Below, one piece after another: positions 16,177 through 25,983 of a DNA stretch of 64,000 nucleotides. This DNA is from CALHRB01 sp964473465 (GTDB lineage Bacteria > Bacteroidota > Ignavibacteria > Kapaibacteriales > UBA2268). The position numbers were made by a program, and so were the translations under genes. Where the stretch lies: NCBI GenBank assembly GCA_964473465.1, contig CAYYPE010000001.1, forward strand, positions 124,001 through 188,000. Reading direction: 5' to 3'. Every line of letters begins with the position of its first letter. Within the stretch, counting starts at the first letter, position 1. Below the pieces are notes generated by a model. It saw nothing but the letters and a program-made list of their open reading frames with translations. It did not search any database and was not told where the DNA came from.

Positions 16177-18495
16177 TTATTCGAAGAGACTAATTGAATT
16201 TGTCTTTGTAGCAGAAATCTTAAGAGCTTTTTCAGCATTGTTAAGGAGGGATTCAATATTATCTTTTGATTCTGATTGAGCAATTCCAATGCTGATTGTA
16301 ACATTGAACTTTTTGGAGTCAATTTCGAGGAATGTTCTTGCCACATCTTTACGAAGTTTTTCAGCCCATTTATTAGCTTCGGTAAGATTCAATCCCGGAA
16401 GCAGGACACCATAATTACCACCTCTGGATTTTCCAAGAATATAATATGGTTTTAAGCTTGCTTTTGCAATTTTCATAACATGTTGAAAAATCTGCTCATT
16501 TCTTTCCTGATAAGAAGAAGGGTCGAAAGAAGAATATTTATCAATTTTGAAGAGACACAAAGTGAGATTTGTCTTCATGTCCTTTGCTTTTGCAATTTCT
16601 TCAACAATCCTTTGATTGAAAGCATTTGTATTCATTATACCTGTAGTGTTGTCGAATAAAGCACTTGATTGAAGGACCTCCATCATCATAACATGTTCAA
16701 TACTAACGCCGGCGTTCTCAGCCATCGTCTCGAGAATACTAATGTCATAAGCAGTGATACCACTAAGTTCAAAACCTTCAATGAATAATGCTCCGTAGAT
16801 GTCGCTAATGGATTTAAGAGGGACACCAGCAAAAAAACCACCAATTAATTTGCCTTCGTCGGGATGAACCCGGATAATATTTTCAGTTAAATTAGTTTCA
16901 TGAACTGTTTTTCCGGTTACAATTACTTTTCCTACAAGAGAATTTTTCAGATCTATAATACTGCCAATTTTTAAATCCCTGCCTTCAACTTTGGTCTTGT
17001 ATCCTTTGATACACCAGTTATTAACTTTTTCATCAAAAATTACAACGCCAATAGTGGTGAAATCGAATATTTTGGTAGCGGATTCAATGATTGCATCGGT
17101 TAAGCTTTGCATTGAAGGAGCTTTGAGAGAAGTGTAATGTCTGAAAAGACTAATCGCTCCTAAGGCTTTCGAGGACTGCATCAACTCATATTTTTCAGTA
17201 TAGCTTTCGACCAATGCACTTATTAACTTTGTAAAATGACCTAAAAACCCAACAGTGAAAGCATCATAAGCTTCAATAATTGTTGAATCAGCACACAAAA
17301 TACCAATAACGGCATTTTTGAAGAAGACTGGAACACCTATAAATGAATTAACGGGAACAGCCCTTGAATAATAAGGAATTAAATCGCTAACAGCTGAAGT
17401 ATTTATTTCTGTTAGAATTTCAGGTTTGACATTCATGACAATCTGGCTTATAACATCGTTTTTCAATGGAATTTTTCTGCGGGTTGTTAAAGCATCGGGA
17501 ATGTCGGAATCAATTGACTCAAGTATCAATTGTTGTTTTTCGTGATTAACAAGGAAAAAAGCAGCAGTGCGGGTATTTGTAACAGACCGGACAACTTTCA
17601 GAACCCTTAGCAGGAAAAATTCAAATTCCTTTTTGGGTTCATAACCGGCAACTCTTTCGTTATCAATTAAAGCTGATAAGGTAACATCAACGTTTATTTG
17701 CTTAAAGTTCTGTGGCAAGGGTTTATCGTAAGAACTTTGAACTGATGGCTCAGCAGGTTTATTTGTTGTTTCAGTTTTTGGTTTAATCTTTATTTGAGGC
17801 TGCTTGGAGAGTTCCTGGCTTTGTTTTGATTCAACTGTTTCCGCAGCCTGACTTTCTTTTTCTTCAGTTTTTTTGAGTTGGTCTTTACTTAAATCAATAT
17901 CCAGAGGAGAAAAACCAGGAACAATTTGAGGTTCGGCTTTCTTTTCCTGCTGTGAATCATCAACCGGCATATCGGTTTTAGGGGCTTTGGATTTAATACG
18001 AATTTCGGAAACATCATCACCGAAAACAATGTCCTCTGTTATTTCGGTTTTAACCGGAGGTTTAATTTTAATCTGAGGTTGAGGAGGTATTTGTTCCTTT
18101 TTTTCTTCACCTTTTTTTTTAATTTTAAAGCCTTCTTCAGCTCGCTCGAATTCTCTCTGGTTCATTTCTTCGGATTTAATGGGGTCATCGTTTGCGAATG
18201 TTGATTCAAAATTTTCGAAAACCTGTCTGACGGAGTCCTTGTCACGAATTTCTGAAACAGTAAAGGATGGTGGTTTAGCAGTTGGAGTATAAATTGACCC
18301 AACATAATCTTTGAGTCTTTGTGAAATCATTAAAAAGAGAGCAACAGCACCTAAAATTGACACAGACACCCCAATTAATCTAATTGCAAGCTCGGGCAGA
18401 AAGATAGCAATGAGCAAGCCTACAATTATTATAACAATAGTAAGCCCATCACCCGGCACAAGGATTTTACGAATATTTATTTTACGTTTAGCCAT
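16177..18495 (-). CDS. Membrane GAF protein with degenerate GGDEF domain
   Basis: This 772-residue protein has two N-terminal membrane segments (about 16-34 and 40-58). A long Lys/Glu/Pro/Gln-rich linker follows (about 75-270), including repeated QPQIKIKP-type units, then two GAF-like domains (about 280-430 and 440-610) and a GGDEF-fold C-terminal domain (about 615-772). The GGDEF signature is changed: residues 691-696 read RGGNYG, so the catalytic Asp/Glu pair is absent. ISIGIAQSE keeps the usual later strand. Diguanylate cyclase activity is therefore unlikely; a role in sensing or nucleotide binding is possible. The gene ends beside the convergent cargo gene. No close operon partner is seen. 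Confidence 0.83.
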   Translation of the reverse strand: MAKRKINIRKILVPGDGLTIVIIIVGLLIAIFLPELAIRLIGVSVSILGAVALFLMISQRLKDYVGSIYTPTAKPPSFTVSEIRDKDSVRQVFENFESTFANDDPIKSEEMNQREFERAEEGFKIKKKGEEKKEQIPPQPQIKIKPPVKTEITEDIVFGDDVSEIRIKSKAPKTDMPVDDSQQEKKAEPQIVPGFSPLDIDLSKDQLKKTEEKESQAAETVESKQSQELSKQPQIKIKPKTETTNKPAEPSVQSSYDKPLPQNFKQINVDVTLSALIDNERVAGYEPKKEFEFFLLRVLKVVRSVTNTRTAAFFLVNHEKQQLILESIDSDIPDALTTRRKIPLKNDVISQIVMNVKPEILTEINTSAVSDLIPYYSRAVPVNSFIGVPVFFKNAVIGILCADSTIIEAYDAFTVGFLGHFTKLISALVESYTEKYELMQSSKALGAISLFRHYTSLKAPSMQSLTDAIIESATKIFDFTTIGVVIFDEKVNNWCIKGYKTKVEGRDLKIGSIIDLKNSLVGKVIVTGKTVHETNLTENIIRVHPDEGKLIGGFFAGVPLKSISDIYGALFIEGFELSGITAYDISILETMAENAGVSIEHVMMMEVLQSSALFDNTTGIMNTNAFNQRIVEEIAKAKDMKTNLTLCLFKIDKYSSFDPSSYQERNEQIFQHVMKIAKASLKPYYILGKSRGGNYGVLLPGLNLTEANKWAEKLRKDVARTFLEIDSKKFNVTISIGIAQSESKDNIESLLNNAEKALKISATKTNSISLFE

Positions 18496-18560
18496 AAGGA
18501 TAAATTAACCCAAAGAAAAAACATTTCTCCCCCCGAAGAAAAGTTCAAATGCAAATAGGG

Positions 18561-18588
18561 AATTTTTTTTGAAATTTCAAAAAAAATT
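18561..18588. repeat. 28-base perfect palindrome between the TonB receptor and GAF/GGDEF genes
   Basis: The sequence is two 14-base arms that are exact reverse complements with no loop gap, made almost only of A and T around a GAAATTTC centre. On the minus strand it lies after the TonB receptor stop and before the GAF/GGDEF start. It may act as a terminator-like element for the receptor gene or as an operator; the lack of a GC stem argues against a strong terminator. Confidence 0.55.
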
Positions 18589-18649
18589 CTTACAAATTTT
18601 GCAAATTTTTTAAAGATTTACTAATCAAAAAATAATAACATCTTGGCTT

Positions 18650-20890
18650 TTAATTAAAATTAATTTTCAAAGATGCGAAAAATGTTCGTCCCCAAGCAAT
18701 TGGCAGAGTTGTTGAACCTGAGCTATGGAATCCCTCGATAGATGGGGCTGTCTGGTTGATATTTTTAACGTTCAGTAAATTTTTCCCGCCTGTAAGAATG
18801 TTGAATTGTAAGTCAGGAAAAATTGTCAAACTGAAATTATAAGTAAGAGTAAAATCCAAAATGTGATAGTCATCAATGAAATACTTCATTGGAGTTTTTT
18901 CGGTTGTCAACGTGAAACCGGGCTGTTTGCCAGTGTATTTATAAAATAATGATAATTTTATATCGAATAATTTCCAATCATAAATAATATTTGTTTTGAA
19001 TTCTGGAGAAAAGCTGAACTCTTCATCTGGTATCAGGTAATCTTCTGTTTTGTTATATCTTCCAATGTAAGAAAAACCGGTATTGAAAGTCAGGGAAGAG
19101 GAATAGAAGCTGAAATTGACATCACCCCCAAGAGTTTTATATTGACCGATATTGAGATAAGAGAACTCATCTTTCTTAACTGCTGCCAGTGTTATTAAAT
19201 CATCAATATGGTTATAGAAGAATCTTGGTTCTAATTTCAACAAATAATCGTTGGACAGAATCTGATAAGTAAAGATGGTATTGAAACTATGAGATTTTTC
19301 CGCTTTAAGGTCGGATTTGCCAAGAATATTGTGGTTAATGTCAACGAAATTAAAGAATAATTCTTTCAAGCTTGGTGCTCTAAAACCACGTGCATAAGAT
19401 AAACGAAAGATAAATTTATCATTAAGATTCCATTTTAAATTAAGGGAGGGAATTATTGGTGCATCATATCTTGTATTGTAAATAAATCTCAAAGCAGGTT
19501 GAATAACTAAATTATCATAGGGCTTGAACTGAAAACTCAAGAAAGCCGCATAATCCCCAATATTCTGTGTCAGGTTTTCAATTCTTCTGCCACCTGCATC
19601 TTCCAGATTAACATCAAAACCAACCTGATAGCTTAACATTTTGATAGCAGCATCCCGGCTAAATGTTCCCCTGAAAAGAACAGAATTAAAGACAGAAGTA
19701 TCCTGTGCAGTTGAATCTGATGTGATTATTTCTTCCAAAGTAATCAGATTTTTGAAAAATGTATTCTTTCTTCTTTTAAAGTTTGAATAATTAGCTACGA
19801 AATCAATGTATTTATTTTCACCAATTTTACCTTTAATAAAAATTGAATTTCCTAATCTATGAGTAAAATATTTATCATCAAAAGCAGATTCTCCATAAGG
19901 TAATCTTGGTTCGCCACGATTAAGAATAAATTCATTGAAGTAGTTAACAGAGTATTTAAGCTCGATATCACCAAAGTTTTTGGCAATGGAGAAATTGCCA
20001 AAATATTGCTCTTTAGGCTTCCAGTCCTTATAACGCTTTTGATTAGAATTTGAGAAACCAGCAAAGAAATATCGCCCTCCATTAAGAAGTAGTCTGTAAT
20101 CATCAAAGCTTGCAGTTACATCGGCATCAAAATTTGCTACTCCGATTGATTCGTAGTAGGAGTTTAGAGAGGCAGAAAATTGATTTTTTATGTCCTTCGA
20201 AATAATGTTAATAACCCCACCAAGTGCGTCAGTTCCGTAAATTGCGGACATAGGTCCTTCAATAATTTCAATTCTATCAGCATTATTTAAATTCAACTGA
20301 TTCAAGTCAATGTTTCCGTTCAAACGCCCAATAACGGGAACGCCGTCAATCATAATTTTTACATTCTGTCCGGAAATTCCGTCAATGGAGATATTGCTTC
20401 CAAGAATATTGTCAACTCCAATTCTCATATTCATTTCGGTAGCAAGAACATCCCTTAGATTTAACGCAGCCTGACTTGCAATTCTTTCCTTGTTGAGAAC
20501 ATTCACCGGGAAGACCGATTGTTGAACTGTTGTTGGGATGAACTGTCCGGTTGTTACAACTTCATTAAGCATTATTGATATGGGGGTCATAAAATATTTT
20601 AGCTCTCTGGAAGTACTTTCAATAGTGTCTTCAATTGATTCATAGCCAATAAAAGAAATTTTTATGATAGCTTTTTTTTGTAATGGATTTTTAACAAAGC
20701 CAAACTTATTAGTTTTTAATATGATGGTGGAATCTTTGCAATCATTGTCATTGCAAATTATTTTGACGGTTGCATTCTGAAGCGGGGTTTTGTTGGATTG
20801 GTCAAGAACATAAATATTATTTGAAAATACTGTGTAACATATATTTAATTTTACAATAAAAACGAACAGATATTTAAATACATATTTCAT
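18650..20890 (-). CDS. TonB-dependent outer-membrane receptor, probable haem/HmuR-type
   Basis: This 746-residue receptor has a signal peptide (about 1-23). A short carboxypeptidase-regulatory-like domain follows (about 25-108), then a plug domain (about 115-232) with NLRDVLATEMNMRIGVDN and IEIIEGPMSAIYGTDALGG. The rest is a 22-strand-type barrel with the receptor segment FRLSYARGFRAPSLKELFFN. The C-terminus ends in FASLKINFN, as expected for BAM recognition. It takes up a large ligand using TonB energy. The gene directly upstream encodes a HmuY-like protein, pointing to haem as ligand in the manner of the hmuY-hmuR pair. A hairpin at 20917-20945 separates the two genes. No TonB or hmuSTUV genes adjoin. 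Confidence 0.88.
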   Translation of the reverse strand: MKYVFKYLFVFIVKLNICYTVFSNNIYVLDQSNKTPLQNATVKIICNDNDCKDSTIILKTNKFGFVKNPLQKKAIIKISFIGYESIEDTIESTSRELKYFMTPISIMLNEVVTTGQFIPTTVQQSVFPVNVLNKERIASQAALNLRDVLATEMNMRIGVDNILGSNISIDGISGQNVKIMIDGVPVIGRLNGNIDLNQLNLNNADRIEIIEGPMSAIYGTDALGGVINIISKDIKNQFSASLNSYYESIGVANFDADVTASFDDYRLLLNGGRYFFAGFSNSNQKRYKDWKPKEQYFGNFSIAKNFGDIELKYSVNYFNEFILNRGEPRLPYGESAFDDKYFTHRLGNSIFIKGKIGENKYIDFVANYSNFKRRKNTFFKNLITLEEIITSDSTAQDTSVFNSVLFRGTFSRDAAIKMLSYQVGFDVNLEDAGGRRIENLTQNIGDYAAFLSFQFKPYDNLVIQPALRFIYNTRYDAPIIPSLNLKWNLNDKFIFRLSYARGFRAPSLKELFFNFVDINHNILGKSDLKAEKSHSFNTIFTYQILSNDYLLKLEPRFFYNHIDDLITLAAVKKDEFSYLNIGQYKTLGGDVNFSFYSSSLTFNTGFSYIGRYNKTEDYLIPDEEFSFSPEFKTNIIYDWKLFDIKLSLFYKYTGKQPGFTLTTEKTPMKYFIDDYHILDFTLTYNFSLTIFPDLQFNILTGGKNLLNVKNINQTAPSIEGFHSSGSTTLPIAWGRTFFASLKINFN

Positions 20891-20916
20891 TATTTCGGAC
20901 TATGATATTATTATAA

Positions 20917-20945
20917 AAGCAGGAGGTTGGTTAATCCTCCTGCTT
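20917..20945 (-). terminator. Intercistronic hairpin between HmuY-like and TonB receptor genes
   Basis: A perfect 10-base stem (AAGCAGGAGG / CCTCCTGCTT) encloses a 9-base loop in an 80-base gap. On the minus strand it is followed by TTTTATAATAA, a weak U-tract. It could be a partial terminator that lets some transcripts read into the receptor gene, or an mRNA-stabilising stem. It would favour more HmuY-like protein than receptor. Confidence 0.7.
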
Positions 20946-20970
20946 AATTCTAAATTAAAAGCTATTTTTT

Positions 20971-22287
20971 TTACCTGACAATCAATTTCTGGCTGAACGC
21001 CTTGCCATCTATAATAAATCTTACTGTATAGAAGCCAGAACTAAGATTCAGGTTGTTTAATGAATAAATATTATTTGTTAAGCCCGAATCAAAACTTTGT
21101 GAAAAGACCTTCGAGCCATTCAAAGAGTAGATATCAAGAATAAAGTTATTTTGTTTATTTTCCCCTGAAATAAATATATTTAATGGATCGCCATTTGACA
21201 ATACATTTGGGAATATAGCAAAATATGAGCTGTTTTCATTCTCTTCATCTAAGACTGACAATAGAACTTTTTCTGTGTTGAAATAGATGCTTCCAGCTGA
21301 ACTGACAAAGCCGGTAAACCAGAGTTTATAAAGATAACCGTCGTCTTCGGAAATCACAAAATAAGTAATTGTATCAGGAACAATCCACTGGAAAGTATTC
21401 TGGTTAAAAATTTTCCAGTTGTAACCAATTGCATTTGCTGAATTTGTAAATTGAGAGAGATTTGGCTGTTGGGCTTCGTTATTTTTAACACCGGAAACAA
21501 CAGCAACTTTAACATTTGGATTAATTCTTGCACCGGTAACGGGATAATTTTCATAAACAACGTTCCCCATTCTTGCAACATCAGTGTATTTGCCGAAAAC
21601 AATATCCCAATCACTTGTTTTAGGTTCTAAATCGAGGATTTCATTTGTTTCTAAAGAATAGTAAACGAATAATTTGCCTTCGTAATTTTTAGCATTAATA
21701 TCAAGGGTCTGTGAATTAGAACCATCAAGATTTGCATACTTGACAGTATAGATCCAGTTAGACCACTTTGCGATGAAGATCTTTTTATACTCACCATTAG
21801 GCAAAGCAATAATGAAAAGAGATTTACCGCTTAATTGATGAATTGCCTGATTATACTGACCCCAGCCGAAATCACCGCCTTGTGCAAACCCATTTTTACC
21901 CATGTTGAAAGCACCGATAGCCCATGTTTTTGGGGAATTATAATATTGTTTAAACTTAACGCCGGTAACATCGGAAGATAATCCGTTTGTGTCAATAGTA
22001 CCGGGTTCATCGAAACTTGTAGCATCACTACCTGCGACGTGCCACAATTTGACAGCAGATGCATCATTAATTCTGATTGAAGCATCAAGGGCAGTGGAAA
22101 AAGCTATATTCCACTTAGATACATTAGCAGAAAAAAGAGATTTTGTGCCAAGTTTATACCAGCTTAGTAATGAATATCCTGGCCCAATCGAAACGGAATC
22201 AGTAGCGGCATTTGATTGAGAAAATCCGCTAATAATTAGTAAGATAACTAAACTATATTTTATTAAATTTTTGTATAATGAAATCAT
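20971..22287 (-). CDS. HmuY-like haem-binding protein with T9SS sorting domain
   Basis: This 438-residue protein has a signal peptide (about 1-27) and two HmuY-like halves (about 30-185 and 190-345). HmuY-family hallmarks are SKWNIAFSTALDASIRIND in the first half and, in the second, SDWDIVFGKYTDV and the strand pair VISEDDGYLYKLWFTGF. A C-terminal type A sorting domain (about 355-438) ends in AFSQKLIVR. HmuY is a secreted or surface haemophore. Only two His are seen in the mature protein (in LWHVAG and AIHQLS). In P. gingivalis HmuY the haem iron is bound by two His, but their structural match here is untested. It is the first gene of the pair with the TonB receptor. Confidence 0.8.
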   Translation of the reverse strand: MISLYKNLIKYSLVILLIISGFSQSNAATDSVSIGPGYSLLSWYKLGTKSLFSANVSKWNIAFSTALDASIRINDASAVKLWHVAGSDATSFDEPGTIDTNGLSSDVTGVKFKQYYNSPKTWAIGAFNMGKNGFAQGGDFGWGQYNQAIHQLSGKSLFIIALPNGEYKKIFIAKWSNWIYTVKYANLDGSNSQTLDINAKNYEGKLFVYYSLETNEILDLEPKTSDWDIVFGKYTDVARMGNVVYENYPVTGARINPNVKVAVVSGVKNNEAQQPNLSQFTNSANAIGYNWKIFNQNTFQWIVPDTITYFVISEDDGYLYKLWFTGFVSSAGSIYFNTEKVLLSVLDEENENSSYFAIFPNVLSNGDPLNIFISGENKQNNFILDIYSLNGSKVFSQSFDSGLTNNIYSLNNLNLSSGFYTVRFIIDGKAFSQKLIVR

Positions 22288-22719
22288 AATTACATATTCC
22301 TTAAATGAAAAATATTAAAAATGAAAAAACGGTTAATAAAATAATTAATTGCTAAAAGCAGATTGAATTAACCTGTAAAAATACTGAATTATTAAAATCA
22401 AAAATTTTTGTTAAGATAGAATTAATCAATATTTCCAGCGAAACATATTCTAAAGTATTCTGTTAATCTCCCGATAATACCACTTGACACGGATGTTAAT
22501 AAGTAGAAATACGGATATTCAATCAGGAATTGAATGTATTTTTATTATGAAAGACATCCAAACAAAAGAAGAAAGCAGCATCAAAACCAGCCTCGAACGA
22601 GGATCTGAACAACATTCTATCTTCATTCGAAATCATTCAAAAAAATCTGAAAATAAAATTTCATTAAATGAAATATCCAATTTTAATAATAAATCATTAT
22701 CAATTTATTGGGGTTTAAA
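22288..22719. other. 432-base divergent intergenic region
   Basis: This AT-rich gap lies between the divergent HmuY-like gene and the beta-helix cargo gene, so both promoters should be here. It holds a TTGACA box at 22484-22489 and a 7-base inverted repeat at 22517-22535 (ATTCAAT / ATTGAAT, 5-base spacer). A reading frame from a TTG at 22484 overlaps the next gene and shows no protein features; I see no RNA gene. Confidence 0.5.
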
Positions 22720-25700
22720 ATGAAAAACGCATATTTTTTACGAATTTTATTCGTTCTTTTAGTCTTTTTCGTAGCATACACGTCTAATGGAGCAATAATA
22801 GATTATTACGTATCAACCGGTGGTAATAACAGCAATAATGGAAGAAGCGAAACAACGCCATATCGCACAATTGCATACGCTTTAACAAAATGCACAACAG
22901 CTACTGATGATTATGTTATACACCTTATGGAAAACAGCCAGTGGGGAGCATTCAGAGAGAATATCAGAATTAGAAAAACAAGCTCTATTAAGTTTAATTC
23001 TTTAACTTTAACCGGTCCTGATATAGAATTTGGTAGCGATGGATTACTTGAGCTTGAAACAGCAAGAATAGGTGGTGTTGAATCCAGCACGAGCTATGGT
23101 AATCCTGTAATAAGTGTTGAGGCGAGTAATGTTGAAATAAAAAATTTAAGGGTATATCATCCTTCAAGGATAAACACAACTTCCACAGGGAGTAATCTAA
23201 TCAGTATTGCAGCGGGATGTAGCGACATTCATATTTATCGCTGCTTTATTGGACCACAGGCAATGGAAAATGCAATTTACAATAGTCAGGGGGATAAAAT
23301 TAATGGTATGAATGTCGTATGGGAGTTTGATGTTGATGATGGTGACGACACACCCGATTTTTATCCCGGTGGTAGGAATGGAATTTTCATAGATGGAACC
23401 GATAGAAATACTTATAATATAACTATAGAAGAATGTGTTATTTATTATATAACAGGCGAAGGCGAAGGCATCTTGATGTATGCTCCATTAACAAGTACTT
23501 ACACAAACAGTTCAATCTATAATGTATATATACTAAATAATTTGATAATTATGAACCGCAGAAGCGGTATTGTTGCTGCCGGGCAGATTTCTAACTCAGT
23601 TATTGAAGGAAATTCTATATATCATAATGGTTGGTATCCATTGGATTTTGATGTAGCGAATACTTCAACAAGACCGGCTGCAGAGTATGGCAATGGTATA
23701 GTATTAATGAAATGTTTTGATCAGTCAGAAGATAACTCTGAAAGAGAATCTATAGATTTAACGGGAAATTCAATTTTTGATAATTACAACACTGGTGTTT
23801 ATGTTTTTGGGGGAACAAGTTATTTAAATATCTCTTATTATTCAGATATTTGGGGTAATAAAGATGGTCTTGTTTTTAATGGTGACCCAGCTGATCCAGC
23901 ACATCCCTACGACCAAAGCGTTGGAAGCGAGGATTATAATTTCTCTAATATAAGTATAAGCGATTTATTAATTCATTCCAACCAAAGATTCGGTATTTAT
24001 TATAATACAAATGATAATACTAATCCAATTGTAGCAGAAGATACTTATTTCGAGGAGCCATCCGCTGATTACGGTTGGGGTGGTCCAGATTCATCTCTTG
24101 GTCCAAAAATGGCTTGGGGAGATTTCGATAAAGAGGCAGATACATATTATGAACAGAATGCTGAAAGGGATGGTGGCAGAGATTACATCAATGAAGATTC
24201 ATATTATTATGATCCGTCAGATCCAAATAATTATATGACTCTTCCAAGCATTGTGTATGGACCAGTTGATGCTAATCCATATCGAAAGTCATTGATTTAT
24301 CACAGTACTAATAATTATGTGGTGAATTCAGATGAGAGCGATTCTTATTTTGATAATCTTAACAACGTTACAAATTGTACACCAGCTGGGTCAGCAGAAG
24401 AGATTATTTACGTTTTACCATCAAGTACTCCTTATACAAATAATAACATTAGTTTTTCGAGACCTGTAACAATTTTAGGAGTTGATGACGAAAATGGAAA
24501 TAAACCTATACTTAAATATACCACTGATAACGGCAATTACATACCTGCTTTGGTTTCGTCATGTTCATCAAACATAATTCTCGAAAATATTAAGCTTGTC
24601 TGCCGTGATCAAAATGGAGATTTGTTAGGTAAAATTTCAAGTTCAGAAGCAACAGGAAATATAACACTAAAGAAATGTGATTTTTATAAGGAAAATGTTT
24701 CAATGAATAATTATAGCTGGACACAGCTAAGCAATTATTTTGAAGATAATGTTGACCATAATGATGGCAGAGGTTTATTTGTTAAAGCAGATTTGATTCC
24801 AGCTGATACAACAGGTTGTGTCTTATGGCTAAAAGGGAACAGCATTACAGATAAATCAGATGGTGATTTAATCAGCTCATGGGAGGATAATTCAAGCTAT
24901 TCCAATGATGCTCTTCAAAGTTCTAACAATTATAAGCCAAGATATACAAGCAATGTAACTAATTATCAACCCGGAATTTACTCTAATAGTGGAGAAACTA
25001 AATTCTTAACAATAAATCCGGTTAGTTATTCTTTGGAATCAAATTCCTCAAAATCAGTATTCATAGTGTTTAAGACACCATCATCTATTCCATCTGCCAA
25101 CCAATTTATATTTGAGGTTGGTAATTTATCATGCGGTTATAGTGTCGGTGTAATGTATGTAAGTAGCACCCCTAAACTTAACTTTACTCTATGGAGAGCC
25201 AATAACTCAACAACAACTTATTTAGAGGAGGTTAATAGTTTACAGGCTAACACAGTATATTTTGCAAGATTCTGGTATAATGAAAATTCATCAGGTACAA
25301 ATTTCCGTGCATATTTAAATGATGCCCAGGTAGGTGACGGTAGAAATTTTGCAGGGTTTACATTTAATACTAACACAGATTATGGAAATACTGTAATTGG
25401 AGCTGCAGATAATGCCAGAATGAAAGGGTGGTCGAGATCTGGCACTGGTAGCCCATTTATAGGTCAGATTGCAGAAATTATTGTTTACAATAATTATGAC
25501 GTTGACCAATGGAATGCAACTGTTGACTATTTTACCGATAAATACGGATTTTCTGATGGCTGGCCAAAAATCTCTCAGAATGACGGTGAGACGGATTCGG
25601 AAAAACAGTTCTTTGATGGTGAAATGGAAAGCATTTCCATCTATCCTAATCCTTTTGTTCAGCAGGCAAACTTAATGGTCGGTATTCCAGAAACCCAAAA

Positions 25701-25884
25701 TGTAAAAATTGAGCTGTTTGATGCACTTGGCAGAAACATCTCTACTATGTTTGATGGAACAATGAATGGAAAGACTATGTATGAATTCAGCATAAGTGCC
25801 AACGGACTCCAGTCAGGTATATATTTTGTCAGGGTATCAGGAAATACATTTGTCAGAACTGAAAAAGTAATTTTAAGTAAATAA
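22720..25884 (+). CDS. T9SS cargo: right-handed beta-helix plus LamG-like domain
   Basis: This 1054-residue secreted protein is annotated from the ATG at 22720; a TTG 12 bases upstream is in frame but less likely. After the signal peptide (about 1-26) comes a DUF1565-type start (YYVSTGGNNSNNGRSETTPY). A parallel beta-helix region (about 30-440) carries Asn-rich turns. A middle region leads to a LamG/concanavalin-like jelly-roll (about 700-955), beginning with LWLKGNSITDKSDGD. A type A sorting domain (about 970-1054) contains ISIYPNPFVQQ. Beta-helix domains often bind or cleave polysaccharides, but no catalytic residues can be named. A paralogue lies at 34226-38575. A strong terminator follows at 25901. 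Confidence 0.85.
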   Translation: MKNAYFLRILFVLLVFFVAYTSNGAIIDYYVSTGGNNSNNGRSETTPYRTIAYALTKCTTATDDYVIHLMENSQWGAFRENIRIRKTSSIKFNSLTLTGPDIEFGSDGLLELETARIGGVESSTSYGNPVISVEASNVEIKNLRVYHPSRINTTSTGSNLISIAAGCSDIHIYRCFIGPQAMENAIYNSQGDKINGMNVVWEFDVDDGDDTPDFYPGGRNGIFIDGTDRNTYNITIEECVIYYITGEGEGILMYAPLTSTYTNSSIYNVYILNNLIIMNRRSGIVAAGQISNSVIEGNSIYHNGWYPLDFDVANTSTRPAAEYGNGIVLMKCFDQSEDNSERESIDLTGNSIFDNYNTGVYVFGGTSYLNISYYSDIWGNKDGLVFNGDPADPAHPYDQSVGSEDYNFSNISISDLLIHSNQRFGIYYNTNDNTNPIVAEDTYFEEPSADYGWGGPDSSLGPKMAWGDFDKEADTYYEQNAERDGGRDYINEDSYYYDPSDPNNYMTLPSIVYGPVDANPYRKSLIYHSTNNYVVNSDESDSYFDNLNNVTNCTPAGSAEEIIYVLPSSTPYTNNNISFSRPVTILGVDDENGNKPILKYTTDNGNYIPALVSSCSSNIILENIKLVCRDQNGDLLGKISSSEATGNITLKKCDFYKENVSMNNYSWTQLSNYFEDNVDHNDGRGLFVKADLIPADTTGCVLWLKGNSITDKSDGDLISSWEDNSSYSNDALQSSNNYKPRYTSNVTNYQPGIYSNSGETKFLTINPVSYSLESNSSKSVFIVFKTPSSIPSANQFIFEVGNLSCGYSVGVMYVSSTPKLNFTLWRANNSTTTYLEEVNSLQANTVYFARFWYNENSSGTNFRAYLNDAQVGDGRNFAGFTFNTNTDYGNTVIGAADNARMKGWSRSGTGSPFIGQIAEIIVYNNYDVDQWNATVDYFTDKYGFSDGWPKISQNDGETDSEKQFFDGEMESISIYPNPFVQQANLMVGIPETQNVKIELFDALGRNISTMFDGTMNGKTMYEFSISANGLQSGIYFVRVSGNTFVRTEKVILSK

Positions 25885-25900
25885 GATATAAAAAAGCTCT

Positions 25901-25939
25901 AAAAAAAGACTGTCGTTTTTTGCGGCAGTCTTTTTTTTT
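25901..25939 (+). terminator. Rho-independent terminator after the beta-helix cargo gene
   Basis: The stem GACTGTCG / CGGCAGTC (one G-T pair), extended by A-T pairs, is followed by nine T residues, 17 bases after the stop codon. This is a classic intrinsic terminator and separates the cargo gene from yraN. Confidence 0.88.
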
Positions 25940-25983
25940 ATTAATAATTTATATTAGATTTGCTTTAAAAAGCAGAAGAAATT

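Noticed and set aside
22484..22723. 79-codon plus-strand frame beginning with TTG in the divergent intergenic region
   Set aside because: No ribosome binding site, low-complexity composition, no recognisable domain and an overlap with the real cargo gene start; probably non-coding leader.
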